Positions 1 to 5,236 of a DNA stretch of 5,356 bases are shown here, piece after piece. Each line of letters opens with the position of its first letter. The stretch's first letter is position 1. A program made the translations under genes and the position numbers. The notes beneath the pieces were generated by a model. It was not told the DNA's origin. It saw only the letters and a program-made list of their open reading frames with translations, and did no database searches. This DNA is from Planctomycetaceae bacterium (GTDB lineage Bacteria > Planctomycetota > Planctomycetia > Pirellulales > Thermoguttaceae), in NCBI GenBank assembly GCA_031283825.1, contig JAITAZ010000557.1, positions 1 through 5,356 of the forward strand, in the 5' to 3' direction.

Positions 1-1
1 T

Positions 2-1741
2 CAAAATCAGACTCAACCGCAATCGCCGATCCAATCTCCTCAATTGATTAACGATTTATCCGGCATGTCGTCTTCCACGCAACAGCTATTGACTCCGTTG
101 GTCTCACCTGCGCCGATATTGCGACCAGAATCTCCGATAAATTTCCGTAATCCTCTTCCGCTTCCTCTTCCGCCTAATGTTGAGAAGTTAGAGTCTATTC
201 TTCGCAACGGCGAATTACTGGAGAAAGAAAATCGCTGGTCAGACGCTTTAACTCATTACGAAGGCGGATTGCAGATTTATCGTAACAATAATTTGTTATT
301 GCGGCGTTTTCTTATTGCGCGATTTCATTTTGACATCAGACGTCGTTGCGAAGACGCGAGTTATATGAAATGTATCAAGTCGGCGGCGTTTGTTGATTCG
401 CTTGCATTGTACGAGGAAATAATGACGCGAATTCAAAACAGTTACGTTGACTCGCCGGATTGGGATAAAATTTTCCGAAACGGGTTGCAAGATATTTCTA
501 TTGCGCTTGGAGATTTAAATTTTCGTGTGAAATCTAACTTGAATGCGCCGGCAGAAAAAATTGACAGTTGCCTTGCATTGTTACAGAAAACTGCCGACGG
601 ATGGGAGATTAGAAATCGCGAAGACTTAAAAAACGGCGTGTTGCGTTTGGCAGAAATTGGTTTGCAGCAGATCAATTTGAATCCGGTAATTTTCTTGATG
701 GAATTTACGTGCGGGATTGCGAATTCACTTGATCCTTATACTGCTTATTTAACGCCGAATCAGTTGAACGACACGTATTCGATGATTTCAGGCAATTTTG
801 TTGGACTTGGCGTTGAGTTGAAATCGGATCAGGAATCGTTGATGATAATTCGAGTTCTTCAGGGCAGTCCGGCGAAGGAGGCGGGGTTGCTTGCGGGGGA
901 TCGGATTCACACGGTTGATGGGATTCCAACGAAGGGCAAAGACACAGATGCGGCGGCGAATCTTTTACAAGGTCAAGCGGATTCGTTTGCGGAGTTGACA
1001 GTTCAAACGCCCGGCGCGGCAATACGGACGATTAAGGTGTTGCGGCGTAGAATCGAAGTGCCAAGCGTAGAAGACGCAAGGATGTTGAATAGAGATGTCG
1101 GGTATGTAAAGTTGACAGGTTTTCAGACGCAGACAGTAGAAGAATTAAGGCGGGCGATTGCCGAATTAGAGAAGCGAGGAATGCGATGTTTGATGTTAGA
1201 CTTGCGACATAATCCGGGCGGATTATTGCAAACTGGCGTAGAGGTCGCGAATTTATTTATACGCGATGGCGTGATTGTTCGCACGCGAGGGCGTCAGGGA
1301 ACGGTTGAGACTCCGTACATGGCGACGAGTGCAAACACGCTTACGGTTCCGTTGATTTTGTTGATTGACGAGGCGAGTGCGAGTGCGTCGGAATTTGTCG
1401 CCGGTGCGATCAAGGATCACAAACGCGGTTTAATTGTTGGCAAGCGGAGTTATGGAAAGGGAACGATTCAAGCGATATTACCGGTCAATGGCAGCAATCC
1501 GAATGCTCAAGCTGGTTTAAGGATAACGGTTGAGAAATTTTATTCTCCGAATGGCGTATCGTACAGCGGCGTTGGGGTATCGCCTGATGTGGAAGTCAAG
1601 GCGGAGCATCGTATAACGGTTGCAAAATTAGTTGATGGCAAGCTGCAAATCCCAGTAAATGTAAGAGCAATCTCAAGCCTCCCAGATGACCCGTTTATAA
1701 ATGAAGCGTCAAAAATTTCGCAAAAATTATTAAATCATTAG
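2..1741 (+). CDS. S41 family carboxy-terminal processing protease (CtpA/Tsp-like), 5'-partial
   Basis: Serine endopeptidase of family S41, which in bacteria cleaves substrates near their C-termini, normally in the periplasm. The frame is open to the window edge; the 14 codons before the first possible start (TTG at 44) encode Q/P/S-rich residues and include no start codon, and no Shine-Dalgarno precedes that TTG, so the true start and any signal peptide lie upstream. Numbering from TTG44: Pro-rich linker about 20-45, a TPR-like helical pair about 46-85, helical S41 N-terminal region about 110-245, PDZ domain about 250-335 (GLGVEL, AGLLAGDRI), and the protease core 345-515. The catalytic residues fit the Tsp/CtpB pattern: Ser447 in EASASASE, Lys472 in SYGKG exactly 25 residues later, Gln476 in KGTIQ, and Asp458. 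An active enzyme is therefore expected. The TAG stop lies at the edge of a dispersed repeat. Family assignment is very secure; the substrate is unknown. Confidence 0.95.
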   Translation, partial: QNQTQPQSPIQSPQLINDLSGMSSSTQQLLTPLVSPAPILRPESPINFRNPLPLPLPPNVEKLESILRNGELLEKENRWSDALTHYEGGLQIYRNNNLLLRRFLIARFHFDIRRRCEDASYMKCIKSAAFVDSLALYEEIMTRIQNSYVDSPDWDKIFRNGLQDISIALGDLNFRVKSNLNAPAEKIDSCLALLQKTADGWEIRNREDLKNGVLRLAEIGLQQINLNPVIFLMEFTCGIANSLDPYTAYLTPNQLNDTYSMISGNFVGLGVELKSDQESLMIIRVLQGSPAKEAGLLAGDRIHTVDGIPTKGKDTDAAANLLQGQADSFAELTVQTPGAAIRTIKVLRRRIEVPSVEDARMLNRDVGYVKLTGFQTQTVEELRRAIAELEKRGMRCLMLDLRHNPGGLLQTGVEVANLFIRDGVIVRTRGRQGTVETPYMATSANTLTVPLILLIDEASASASEFVAGAIKDHKRGLIVGKRSYGKGTIQAILPVNGSNPNAQAGLRITVEKFYSPNGVSYSGVGVSPDVEVKAEHRITVAKLVDGKLQIPVNVRAISSLPDDPFINEASKISQKLLNH

Positions 1742-1796
1742 AGAATCTCTAAAAATTAATTTTAATTTGAATCAAAACATAATTTAAATTTATTAA
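1739..1796. repeat. Dispersed AT-rich repeat, uninterrupted copy A
   Basis: This stretch matches 5237-5331 almost base for base (one substitution, A1742 versus G5240) once a 37-bp interruption in the second copy is removed. It starts with a small palindrome, TAGAGAATCTCTA, that includes the protease stop codon, and continues through TCTAAAAATTAATTTTAA to TTTAAATTTATTAA. There is no coding potential. It may be a non-autonomous element or the end of one; its full limits are unknown. Confidence 0.75.
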
Positions 1797-1802
1797 CAAA
1801 TG

Positions 1803-1828
1803 TAGAGACGCAATGCCTTGCGTCTCTA
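1803..1828. repeat. Perfect stem-loop repeat (GAGACGCAA family), possible terminator of the protease gene
   Basis: Perfect 11-bp inverted repeat TAGAGACGCAA / TTGCGTCTCTA around a TGCC loop, 61 bases after the protease stop. The stem is strong enough to stop or protect the 3' end of the message, but no good T-run follows (ATTGTTGG), so intrinsic termination is uncertain. A diverged copy lies at 2001-2026, which shows that this is a repeat family and not only a gene-specific terminator. Confidence 0.65.
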
Positions 1829-1845
1829 TTGTTGGCTTAGACTAA

Positions 1846-1977
1846 AGGGAACTTCTAAAAACCTCATGTAAAATTTATTTTTATTAGGAACGCGGTCGTC
1901 TCGACCGCATATTTAGGTGTTTGTCATGCAGGCGGGACGCCCGCGTTCCTTCTAATATTAGTTTTTAGAAGTTCCCT
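1846..1977. mobile_element. 132-bp palindromic MITE-like element with 17-bp terminal inverted repeats
   Basis: The ends are perfect inverted repeats: AGGGAACTTCTAAAAAC at 1846-1862 and its reverse complement at 1961-1977. Nested inside is a second perfect pair, AGGAACGCGG (1886-1895) and CCGCGTTCCT (1941-1950), which encloses two GC-rich hairpins, GCGGTCG-TCT-CGACCGC (1892-1908) and GCGGG-ACG-CCCGC (1932-1944). It has no ORF of note. The GC-rich core contrasts sharply with the AT-rich flanks. The size and structure fit a miniature inverted-repeat element or REP-like palindromic unit moved by a transposase elsewhere; no clear target duplication was seen. Confidence 0.65.
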
Positions 1978-2000
1978 AAATTCAATCAAAAGATTACCGA

Positions 2001-2026
2001 TTGAGACGCAAAGAATTGTGTCTCTA
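2001..2026. repeat. Diverged second copy of the GAGACGCAA stem-loop
   Basis: Matches 1803-1828 at 21 of 26 positions and keeps the palindrome (GAGACGCAA at 2003-2011, TTGTGTCTC at 2016-2024, one wobble pair), while the loop has changed completely (AGAA). Preservation of the arms with a changed loop suggests that the folded form matters or that the family spreads as a hairpin. With its partner it brackets the 132-bp inverted-repeat element. Confidence 0.6.
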
Positions 2027-2056
2027 CATTGGGTTTAGCAATTCAAATCTGAATTT

Positions 2057-2074
2057 AAAAAACCGTGAACGGTT
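2057..2074 (-). terminator. Probable intrinsic terminator of the minus-strand operon
   Basis: Read on the minus strand this is AACCG-TTCA-CGGTT followed directly by TTTT, about 26 bases past the lipoprotein stop. The stem is short (5 bp, or 6 bp with a 2-base loop) but sits where a terminator is expected and has the T-run. It overlaps a 12-mer, GTGAACGGTTAC (2065-2076), that also forms the ends of the element at 4298-4423, so it may instead be a repeat remnant. Confidence 0.45.
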
Positions 2075-2099
2075 ACATTAACATTATATCGCGTCGCTG

Positions 2100-3449
2100 T
2101 TATTTTATTTCTGTTTGATGAGTTCCTTGTGAAGTTACAATATTATTGTAACGATAAGTCGGGATGTCGTTATTTTGCGAAATACTATTGTGAATTGTGT
2201 TGTTCGATAATGTTGACGGAATCATTACAGCAGAGACATTAGAATTAGAATTCGACAATGACAAAGGCGCGACTGTTGGTAATGACGTTGACGTTGACAT
2301 CGGCAATGACATTGATGTTGATGTTGACATTGATGTTGATGTTGATGTTGATGATGACGTTGACGGCGTTGGTGTTGACGGCATATTATTTGACGGCATA
2401 TTATTTGAAGGTACACCAGACGACGGAAACGCTGAATTATTCAATGGTGTCGAATGAATATTATGACTTCTCAAAAATTCTTCGCTGCAAATATCGATTG
2501 GATTTTGTCCTTCTTGCGGTTTCATCACATACATACCGCTATATGAATTAGCGTCTTGATTGAATTGCGGAGAACCAAGATTAAGCGAAATTTTACCTGT
2601 CGAACCTGCATAAAAAATATCAATTTTTCTTGCATAAGTGATGCTGTTCTGTACGTCGTATCTATAATCGCTTGAAATTGCCGACGTTATTAATACGTTT
2701 TGCGGTGAAAATATTTCTTGTTTTGAGACCAATCCGGTCTTTGAATCAATTGTTGTTTTCTTAATAAATTGACCTGATTGCGTAGTTCGTCTTGTTATTA
2801 TTATCCAATTGCCGTCGCCGGACGGATAAGGTCCTTCGTGTTGTTCGTTATCTTTAAACTCAATGATTCCCAGTGCTTCAATCAGCCAATTAGGTTCAAT
2901 CGGCAGAATATTTCGTACCGGACAAGTTGGAAATTGCGAATGTCTGCAAAAATATAAATTACGTTCGCGTTTGATCCAAATCCAGAATAACTCATCATTA
3001 CTTCCAAAGTCAAGTTCTTGTCCGGTAATTGAAGTTCCGCCGATAATTCGTATTCGTTTCGGACGCTCGCAAGTCAGACGAACATTAAGGGGCATCGATA
3101 AATCAGGAAAAGTTAGAGAAACATTGTCCGCCGAAATATTACGAATCATTGAGCTGTTGCGATTTATCGGATCAATTAATTCGTTTAACTTCGGCTTTTC
3201 TGAAACAGGGCGAGTAACGGGTTTAGGATCGGAACGTTCAAATAGTCCGCGCAATGTCTGACAACTAGAAAATTGTAAAAAGAATATTGTCAAACAACAA
3301 ATAAAACAAATATATCTTATGCAATTTGCTCTATGAAATTTGGCGATACAAAAACATAAAAACGGACTTTCAAAAAGACTAGCCGCCGATGGTTCTAATT
3401 GATTTGCGTTTGAATTTTCAGTTAAAAAGTTAGGTTTAATATATTTCAT
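2100..3449 (-). CDS. Probable lipoprotein with LolA-like domain and Ser/Thr-rich low-complexity tail
   Basis: Predicted 449-aa exported lipoprotein of unknown function. A basic, unusually long N-terminal region (about 40 residues) leads into a hydrophobic segment, about 45-60 (ICFICCLTIFFLQF), ending in a lipobox-like FSSC with Cys63 as the lipidation site. No internal ATG or well-placed GTG/TTG gives a shorter signal peptide, so the ATG at 3449 is kept, with some doubt. Residues about 88-310 show an N-terminal Asn/Ile helix region then alternating beta strands (VSLTFP, MPLNVRLTCERPKRIRI, DELFWIWIK), resembling LolA/LolB-type lipid-binding folds; this is pattern recognition, not a search. Residues about 334-415 are Ser/Thr/Met/Pro/Asn-rich, with NNMPSNNMPS and runs of ST and SM. 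It lies 81 bp downstream of the 156-aa gene on the same strand and is probably co-transcribed. It could act in envelope lipid or lipoprotein handling. Confidence 0.75.
   Translation of the reverse strand: MKYIKPNFLTENSNANQLEPSAASLFESPFLCFCIAKFHRANCIRYICFICCLTIFFLQFSSCQTLRGLFERSDPKPVTRPVSEKPKLNELIDPINRNSSMIRNISADNVSLTFPDLSMPLNVRLTCERPKRIRIIGGTSITGQELDFGSNDELFWIWIKRERNLYFCRHSQFPTCPVRNILPIEPNWLIEALGIIEFKDNEQHEGPYPSGDGNWIIITRRTTQSGQFIKKTTIDSKTGLVSKQEIFSPQNVLITSAISSDYRYDVQNSITYARKIDIFYAGSTGKISLNLGSPQFNQDANSYSGMYVMKPQEGQNPIDICSEEFLRSHNIHSTPLNNSAFPSSGVPSNNMPSNNMPSTPTPSTSSSTSTSTSMSTSTSMSLPMSTSTSLPTVAPLSLSNSNSNVSAVMIPSTLSNNTIHNSISQNNDIPTYRYNNIVTSQGTHQTEIK
2281..2366. repeat. Hexanucleotide tandem repeat inside the lipoprotein gene
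   Basis: Plus-strand GTTGAC/GTTGAT/ATTGAC units run in tandem, including a perfect 18-bp duplication (2310-2327 and 2328-2345). On the coding strand these are TCAACA, TCAACG and TCAATG units that encode Ser-Thr and Ser-Met pairs. A 6-bp period preserves the reading frame when the number of copies changes, so the tail length can vary without loss of the protein. Confidence 0.85.
2376..2405. repeat. 15-bp perfect tandem duplication in the lipoprotein gene
   Basis: TGACGGCATATTATT occurs twice in a row (2376-2390, 2391-2405). It encodes the repeated NNMPS in the low-complexity tail and lies next to the hexanucleotide tract, so the tail appears to have grown by several independent duplications. 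Confidence 0.85.
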
Positions 3450-3530
3450 TTTTATTTAAAATTCTGCTGAATAATTATTAAATTGATTACGAATTAAATT
3501 TTGGTTTAGCGTCGCGTGATTTTTTGTTTC

Positions 3531-4001
3531 TTAATCGTAAAGCATATTAGCGAGTTGATTTTGAATTTCTTCTAATCTTTGCGAGTTAGGCATTGTAACG
3601 AGGATTTCGAAAGAGTTATTTTCTTTTATTGAGTAAACGAACATTTTTTTTTGTCCGTTTTCGTCTTGTTCTTCGCGGTCGTATCTGAATAATCGTCGTC
3701 GGATGAGCAGCAATGATAAAACGTACAATAAATCGGCTTGTCCTGGATTTGTATTTATTTGATTAAACAAGTCGAGTAAAACGTCGTTTGGCGCAAGTTT
3801 GAGTTTTTTATCGTTTGAGTTTTGTACGACACTTTTCCACCAAGCAATAAATTTCTCCGGCGGCGAACTCCAATTTTCGATTGCGTAATCTTTACGCACG
3901 TAAGCATCATTCTCTTCAACTAAAATCGAAAAGAACGATTCGCCGGACAATAACTCCCGACCACTAACAAAACAATTTCGAGACGCTTTAGGAACTTCCA
4001 T
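3531..4001 (-). CDS. Conserved protein of unknown function (CxxSGREL type)
   Basis: A 156-aa soluble protein with no signal peptide or membrane segment (the Leu-rich stretch 91-100, LLYVLSLLLI, is followed by RRR and looks like a buried helix). It begins with a single-Cys motif, C10-FVSGRELLSGE, followed by FFSILVEE, RKDYA and a Trp-rich stretch (NW, PPEKFIAWWKS). The middle, LAPNDVLLDLFNQI about 69-82, and the C-terminal half (FRYDREEQDENGQ, FVYSIKENNSFEILVTMP) suggest a helical segment then beta hairpins. I associate this pattern with planctomycete hypothetical proteins but know no biochemical role. The CxxSGxEL start looks like half of a zinc knuckle without the second Cys pair, so metal binding is doubtful. 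It is the first gene of the two-gene minus-strand unit. No Shine-Dalgarno precedes the ATG. Confidence 0.85.
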   Translation of the reverse strand: MEVPKASRNCFVSGRELLSGESFFSILVEENDAYVRKDYAIENWSSPPEKFIAWWKSVVQNSNDKKLKLAPNDVLLDLFNQINTNPGQADLLYVLSLLLIRRRLFRYDREEQDENGQKKMFVYSIKENNSFEILVTMPNSQRLEEIQNQLANMLYD

Positions 4002-4007
4002 TAGCGG

Positions 4008-4036
4008 AGAATAAGAATTTTACAACAAAAAATCAA
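4008..4036 (-). promoter_or_regulatory. Candidate sigma-70-like promoter for the two-gene minus-strand unit, possibly leaderless
   Basis: On the minus strand TTGATT (4036-4031) and TATTCT (4013-4008) are separated by exactly 17 bases, each matching the consensus at 4 of 6 positions. The expected start of transcription falls at about 4001, on the ATG itself. That agrees with the lack of any Shine-Dalgarno and would give a leaderless message. The match is modest and the DNA is AT-rich, so a chance hit is possible. Confidence 0.3.
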
Positions 4037-4087
4037 GACCAATTTTCAGAGAATCAGAAATTTTTTTCTTTAAATTTTGTCTCTTCC

Positions 4088-4124
4088 GAGTCATCAATCC
4101 CAGATTTCAAACAAGAACGTCCCC
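4088..4124. repeat. Degenerate 37-bp direct repeat, first copy
   Basis: Aligns without gaps to 4194-4230 at 28 of 37 positions, with an identical core GATTTCAAACAA and a shared ACGTC. The start-to-start distance is 106 bp. The copies are in non-coding DNA; a 68-codon TTG-initiated frame across them has no recognisable features and no ribosome binding site. Confidence 0.5.
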
Positions 4125-4193
4125 AGTGTCCCCCCAAAAATTATCTTTTGGTTTTTAAATTCGGAATTATTTTTAAACAGAACAACTTCTTTT

Positions 4194-4230
4194 GAGTCTA
4201 TAATCTCCGATTTCAAACAACGACGTCTCT
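4194..4230. repeat. Degenerate 37-bp direct repeat, second copy
   Basis: Partner of 4088-4124, sharing GAGTC at the left end, the GATTTCAAACAA core and ACGTC at the right. With only two copies and nine mismatches, it could be a decayed duplication or two members of a dispersed family. There are too few copies and too much drift for a CRISPR array. Confidence 0.5.
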
Positions 4231-4297
4231 TCTATCTGTTGATAGAGGTACTTTACACGATACACTTGTTTAATTATTATTAAACTACATTAAAAAA

Positions 4298-4423
4298 TTG
4301 TAACCGTTCACATTCAAAAGAAAAAAATCATAAGCCCTGTAAGGACGACAACAAATTTCACAAAACGGCTAGACGTTCTTTCAGGGCTTAGGAAATTTTT
4401 CTCTTGCGCGTGAACGGTTACAA
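4298..4423. repeat. 126-bp inverted-repeat element with an inner long stem-loop
   Basis: The outer ends are a perfect 14-bp inverted repeat: TTGTAACCGTTCAC (4298-4311) and GTGAACGGTTACAA (4410-4423). Inside, TAAGCCCTG (4331-4339) pairs perfectly with CAGGGCTTA (4382-4390). That stem continues inward past one mismatch for seven more pairs (4341-4347 with 4374-4380, including one G-T wobble), so transcription of either strand would give a stable hairpin. The AGCCCTG...CAGGGCT core resembles intergenic palindromes I recall from planctomycete genomes (memory, not a search). It is non-coding, lies just upstream of the toxin-antitoxin operon, and is probably a non-autonomous mobile or REP-like element. 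Confidence 0.6.
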
Positions 4424-4428
4424 AAAAT

Positions 4429-4455
4429 TTGTTGCTAGATTGCCGTTATCAACAA
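4429..4455. promoter_or_regulatory. Candidate operator of the toxin-antitoxin operon
   Basis: A 27-bp dyad, TTGTTGCTA (4429-4437) facing TATCAACAA (4447-4455), with 8 of 9 positions symmetric around a 9-base centre. It ends 25 bp before the antitoxin ATG. Type II antitoxins usually repress their own operon at such palindromes. It overlaps a weak promoter-like pair, TTGCTA (4432-4437) and TTTAAT (4456-4461), 18 bp apart, but a start from it would cut into the ribosome binding site, so the true promoter may lie further upstream. Confidence 0.4.
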
Positions 4456-4465
4456 TTTAATAATT

Positions 4466-4470
4466 AGGAG
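4466..4470 (+). promoter_or_regulatory. Ribosome binding site of the antitoxin gene
   Basis: AGGAG lies 10 bases before the ATG at 4481 and fixes that start. It is the only clear Shine-Dalgarno in the window, which sets the toxin-antitoxin operon apart from the other genes. Confidence 0.7.
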
Positions 4471-4480
4471 TAAATATCCA

Positions 4481-4708
4481 ATGACTGATCAAGTAATGAA
4501 TACAAAATTGTTACCAGAAATTTTGTTTCAACTAATTCAAACTGAAAAAGTCCGCCTACGAGAAACCGATGGAATAATTCAAATCATACCAATCAATGAG
4601 ACCTTTGATTGCACAAAAGGTTTACGAGGAATGTTCGCAAATTGTCCAGATATGTCTGTCGATAGTTTCTTGGAACGAAAACATAACGATAAAAATTTAG
4701 ATAGATGA
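4481..4708 (+). CDS. VapB-like antitoxin of a type II toxin-antitoxin pair
   Basis: A 75-aa protein expected to bind and neutralise the PIN toxin encoded immediately downstream, and with it to repress the operon. The N-terminal half (LLPEILFQLIQ, then VRLRETDGIIQIIPI about 24-38) resembles one swapped-hairpin half of an AbrB/MazE-type DNA-binding fold, though degenerate. The C-terminal half (CTKGLRGMFANCPDMSVDSFLERKH about 44-68) has the typical look of a toxin-binding tail, flexible with one amphipathic helix. The gene overlaps the toxin by 4 bases (ATGA at 4705-4708), so translation is probably coupled. The role is inferred mostly from its position next to a PIN toxin; the antitoxin subfamily is uncertain. 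Confidence 0.8.
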   Translation: MTDQVMNTKLLPEILFQLIQTEKVRLRETDGIIQIIPINETFDCTKGLRGMFANCPDMSVDSFLERKHNDKNLDR

Positions 4709-5118
4709 ACCAATACGTTTTAGACGCTTGCGCACTTATTGCTCTTTTACGCGATGAAATAGGAGCCAATAAAGTTAATGCAATTATCAATGCAGCTTAC
4801 AACGGTAGCGCTGTAATCGTAATGAATAAACTAAATCTTTTAGAAGTTTATTACGATTCCTATCGTTTATACGGTAAAACGCAAGCAGATATAATAATTA
4901 CAAAATTCAAAAAATTACCTGTTAGCGTCAACTCAGAAATTACCGATAAACTCTTTGCTGAAGCCGGAAGATTAAAAGCAACTTACAAAATCTCTTTAGC
5001 AGATGCAATTGCTCTTGCTGAAGCGTCTGTACAAGACAGAATAATTGTAACAGCCGATCATCACGAATTCGATATTATAGAACAACATGAAAAGATAAAT
5101 TTTCTATGGATTCGTTAA
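4705..5118 (+). CDS. PIN-domain ribonuclease toxin (VapC-like)
   Basis: A 137-aa single PIN domain, the normal length for VapC. VapC toxins are Mg2+-dependent endoribonucleases that cut tRNA or rRNA and arrest growth when the antitoxin is lost; the target here is unknown. The acidic active site is complete: Asp7 in YVLDACALIALL, Glu47 in NLLEVYY, Asp100 in ISLADAIALA and Asp118 in IVTADHHEFD, with Asp123 nearby. The fold order (N-terminal strand with Asp, helical middle, SLADA helix, IVTAD strand) is standard. There is no frameshift or truncation, so it should be active. It starts inside the antitoxin stop codon, without its own clear ribosome binding site. The pair is more A/T-rich than the protease gene and sits between repeats, consistent with horizontal acquisition. 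Confidence 0.92.
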   Translation: MNQYVLDACALIALLRDEIGANKVNAIINAAYNGSAVIVMNKLNLLEVYYDSYRLYGKTQADIIITKFKKLPVSVNSEITDKLFAEAGRLKATYKISLADAIALAEASVQDRIIVTADHHEFDIIEQHEKINFLWIR

Positions 5119-5156
5119 ATAAAAATAACAACCTGATAGACAAAATTTAAACAATC

Positions 5157-5183
5157 GCAATACGATCTTTATCGTGTTGCTTT
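5157..5183 (+). terminator. Probable terminator of the toxin-antitoxin operon
   Basis: A 10-bp stem, GCAATACGAT (5157-5166) with ATCGTGTTGC (5171-5180), has one T-G wobble and a CTTT loop, and begins 38 bases after the toxin stop. It is followed by TTTCACTTT, a weak T-tract, so termination may be incomplete. Confidence 0.5.
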
Positions 5184-5236
5184 CACTTTAACAACTTTAA
5201 CCAGACCTCAAAATTTCTGGAGAAAAATTTAACATT

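Noticed and set aside
705..1022. Minus-strand 105-codon Pro/Ser-rich frame inside the protease gene.
   Set aside because: It is the shadow of the PDZ-coding region of a secure S41 protease gene.
2197..2457. Plus-strand 86-codon frame encoding long Asp-Val repeats that look like a calcium-binding acidic protein.
   Set aside because: It is the antisense reading of the hexanucleotide tract in the lipoprotein gene; the repeat alone creates the Asp-Val pattern, and the rest of the frame has no support.
2863..3261. Plus-strand 132-codon frame inside the lipoprotein gene.
   Set aside because: It lies entirely antisense to a longer gene with a signal peptide and coherent protein sequence; its own translation shows no domain pattern.
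4077..4283. Plus-strand 68-codon frame with a TTG start and an aromatic, hydrophobic C-terminus.
   Set aside because: It has no ribosome binding site and no recognisable motif, and it runs across both copies of the degenerate direct repeat. It is better read as non-coding DNA.
4268..4285. GTTTAAT-TATT-ATTAAAC hairpin as a terminator or operator.
   Set aside because: The stem is entirely A/T except for its end pair and lies in AT-rich DNA where such palindromes are common; no adjacent gene needs it.
4088..4423. Possible CRISPR array, because short repeats recur in this interval.
   Set aside because: Only two diverged direct copies at 106-bp spacing plus an inverted-repeat element are present. 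There is no regular repeat-spacer pattern and there are no cas genes.
5201..5220. CCAGA...TCTGG hairpin after the toxin gene.
   Set aside because: It is a five-base stem with a ten-base loop and no T-run; the stronger stem at 5157-5180 explains termination better.
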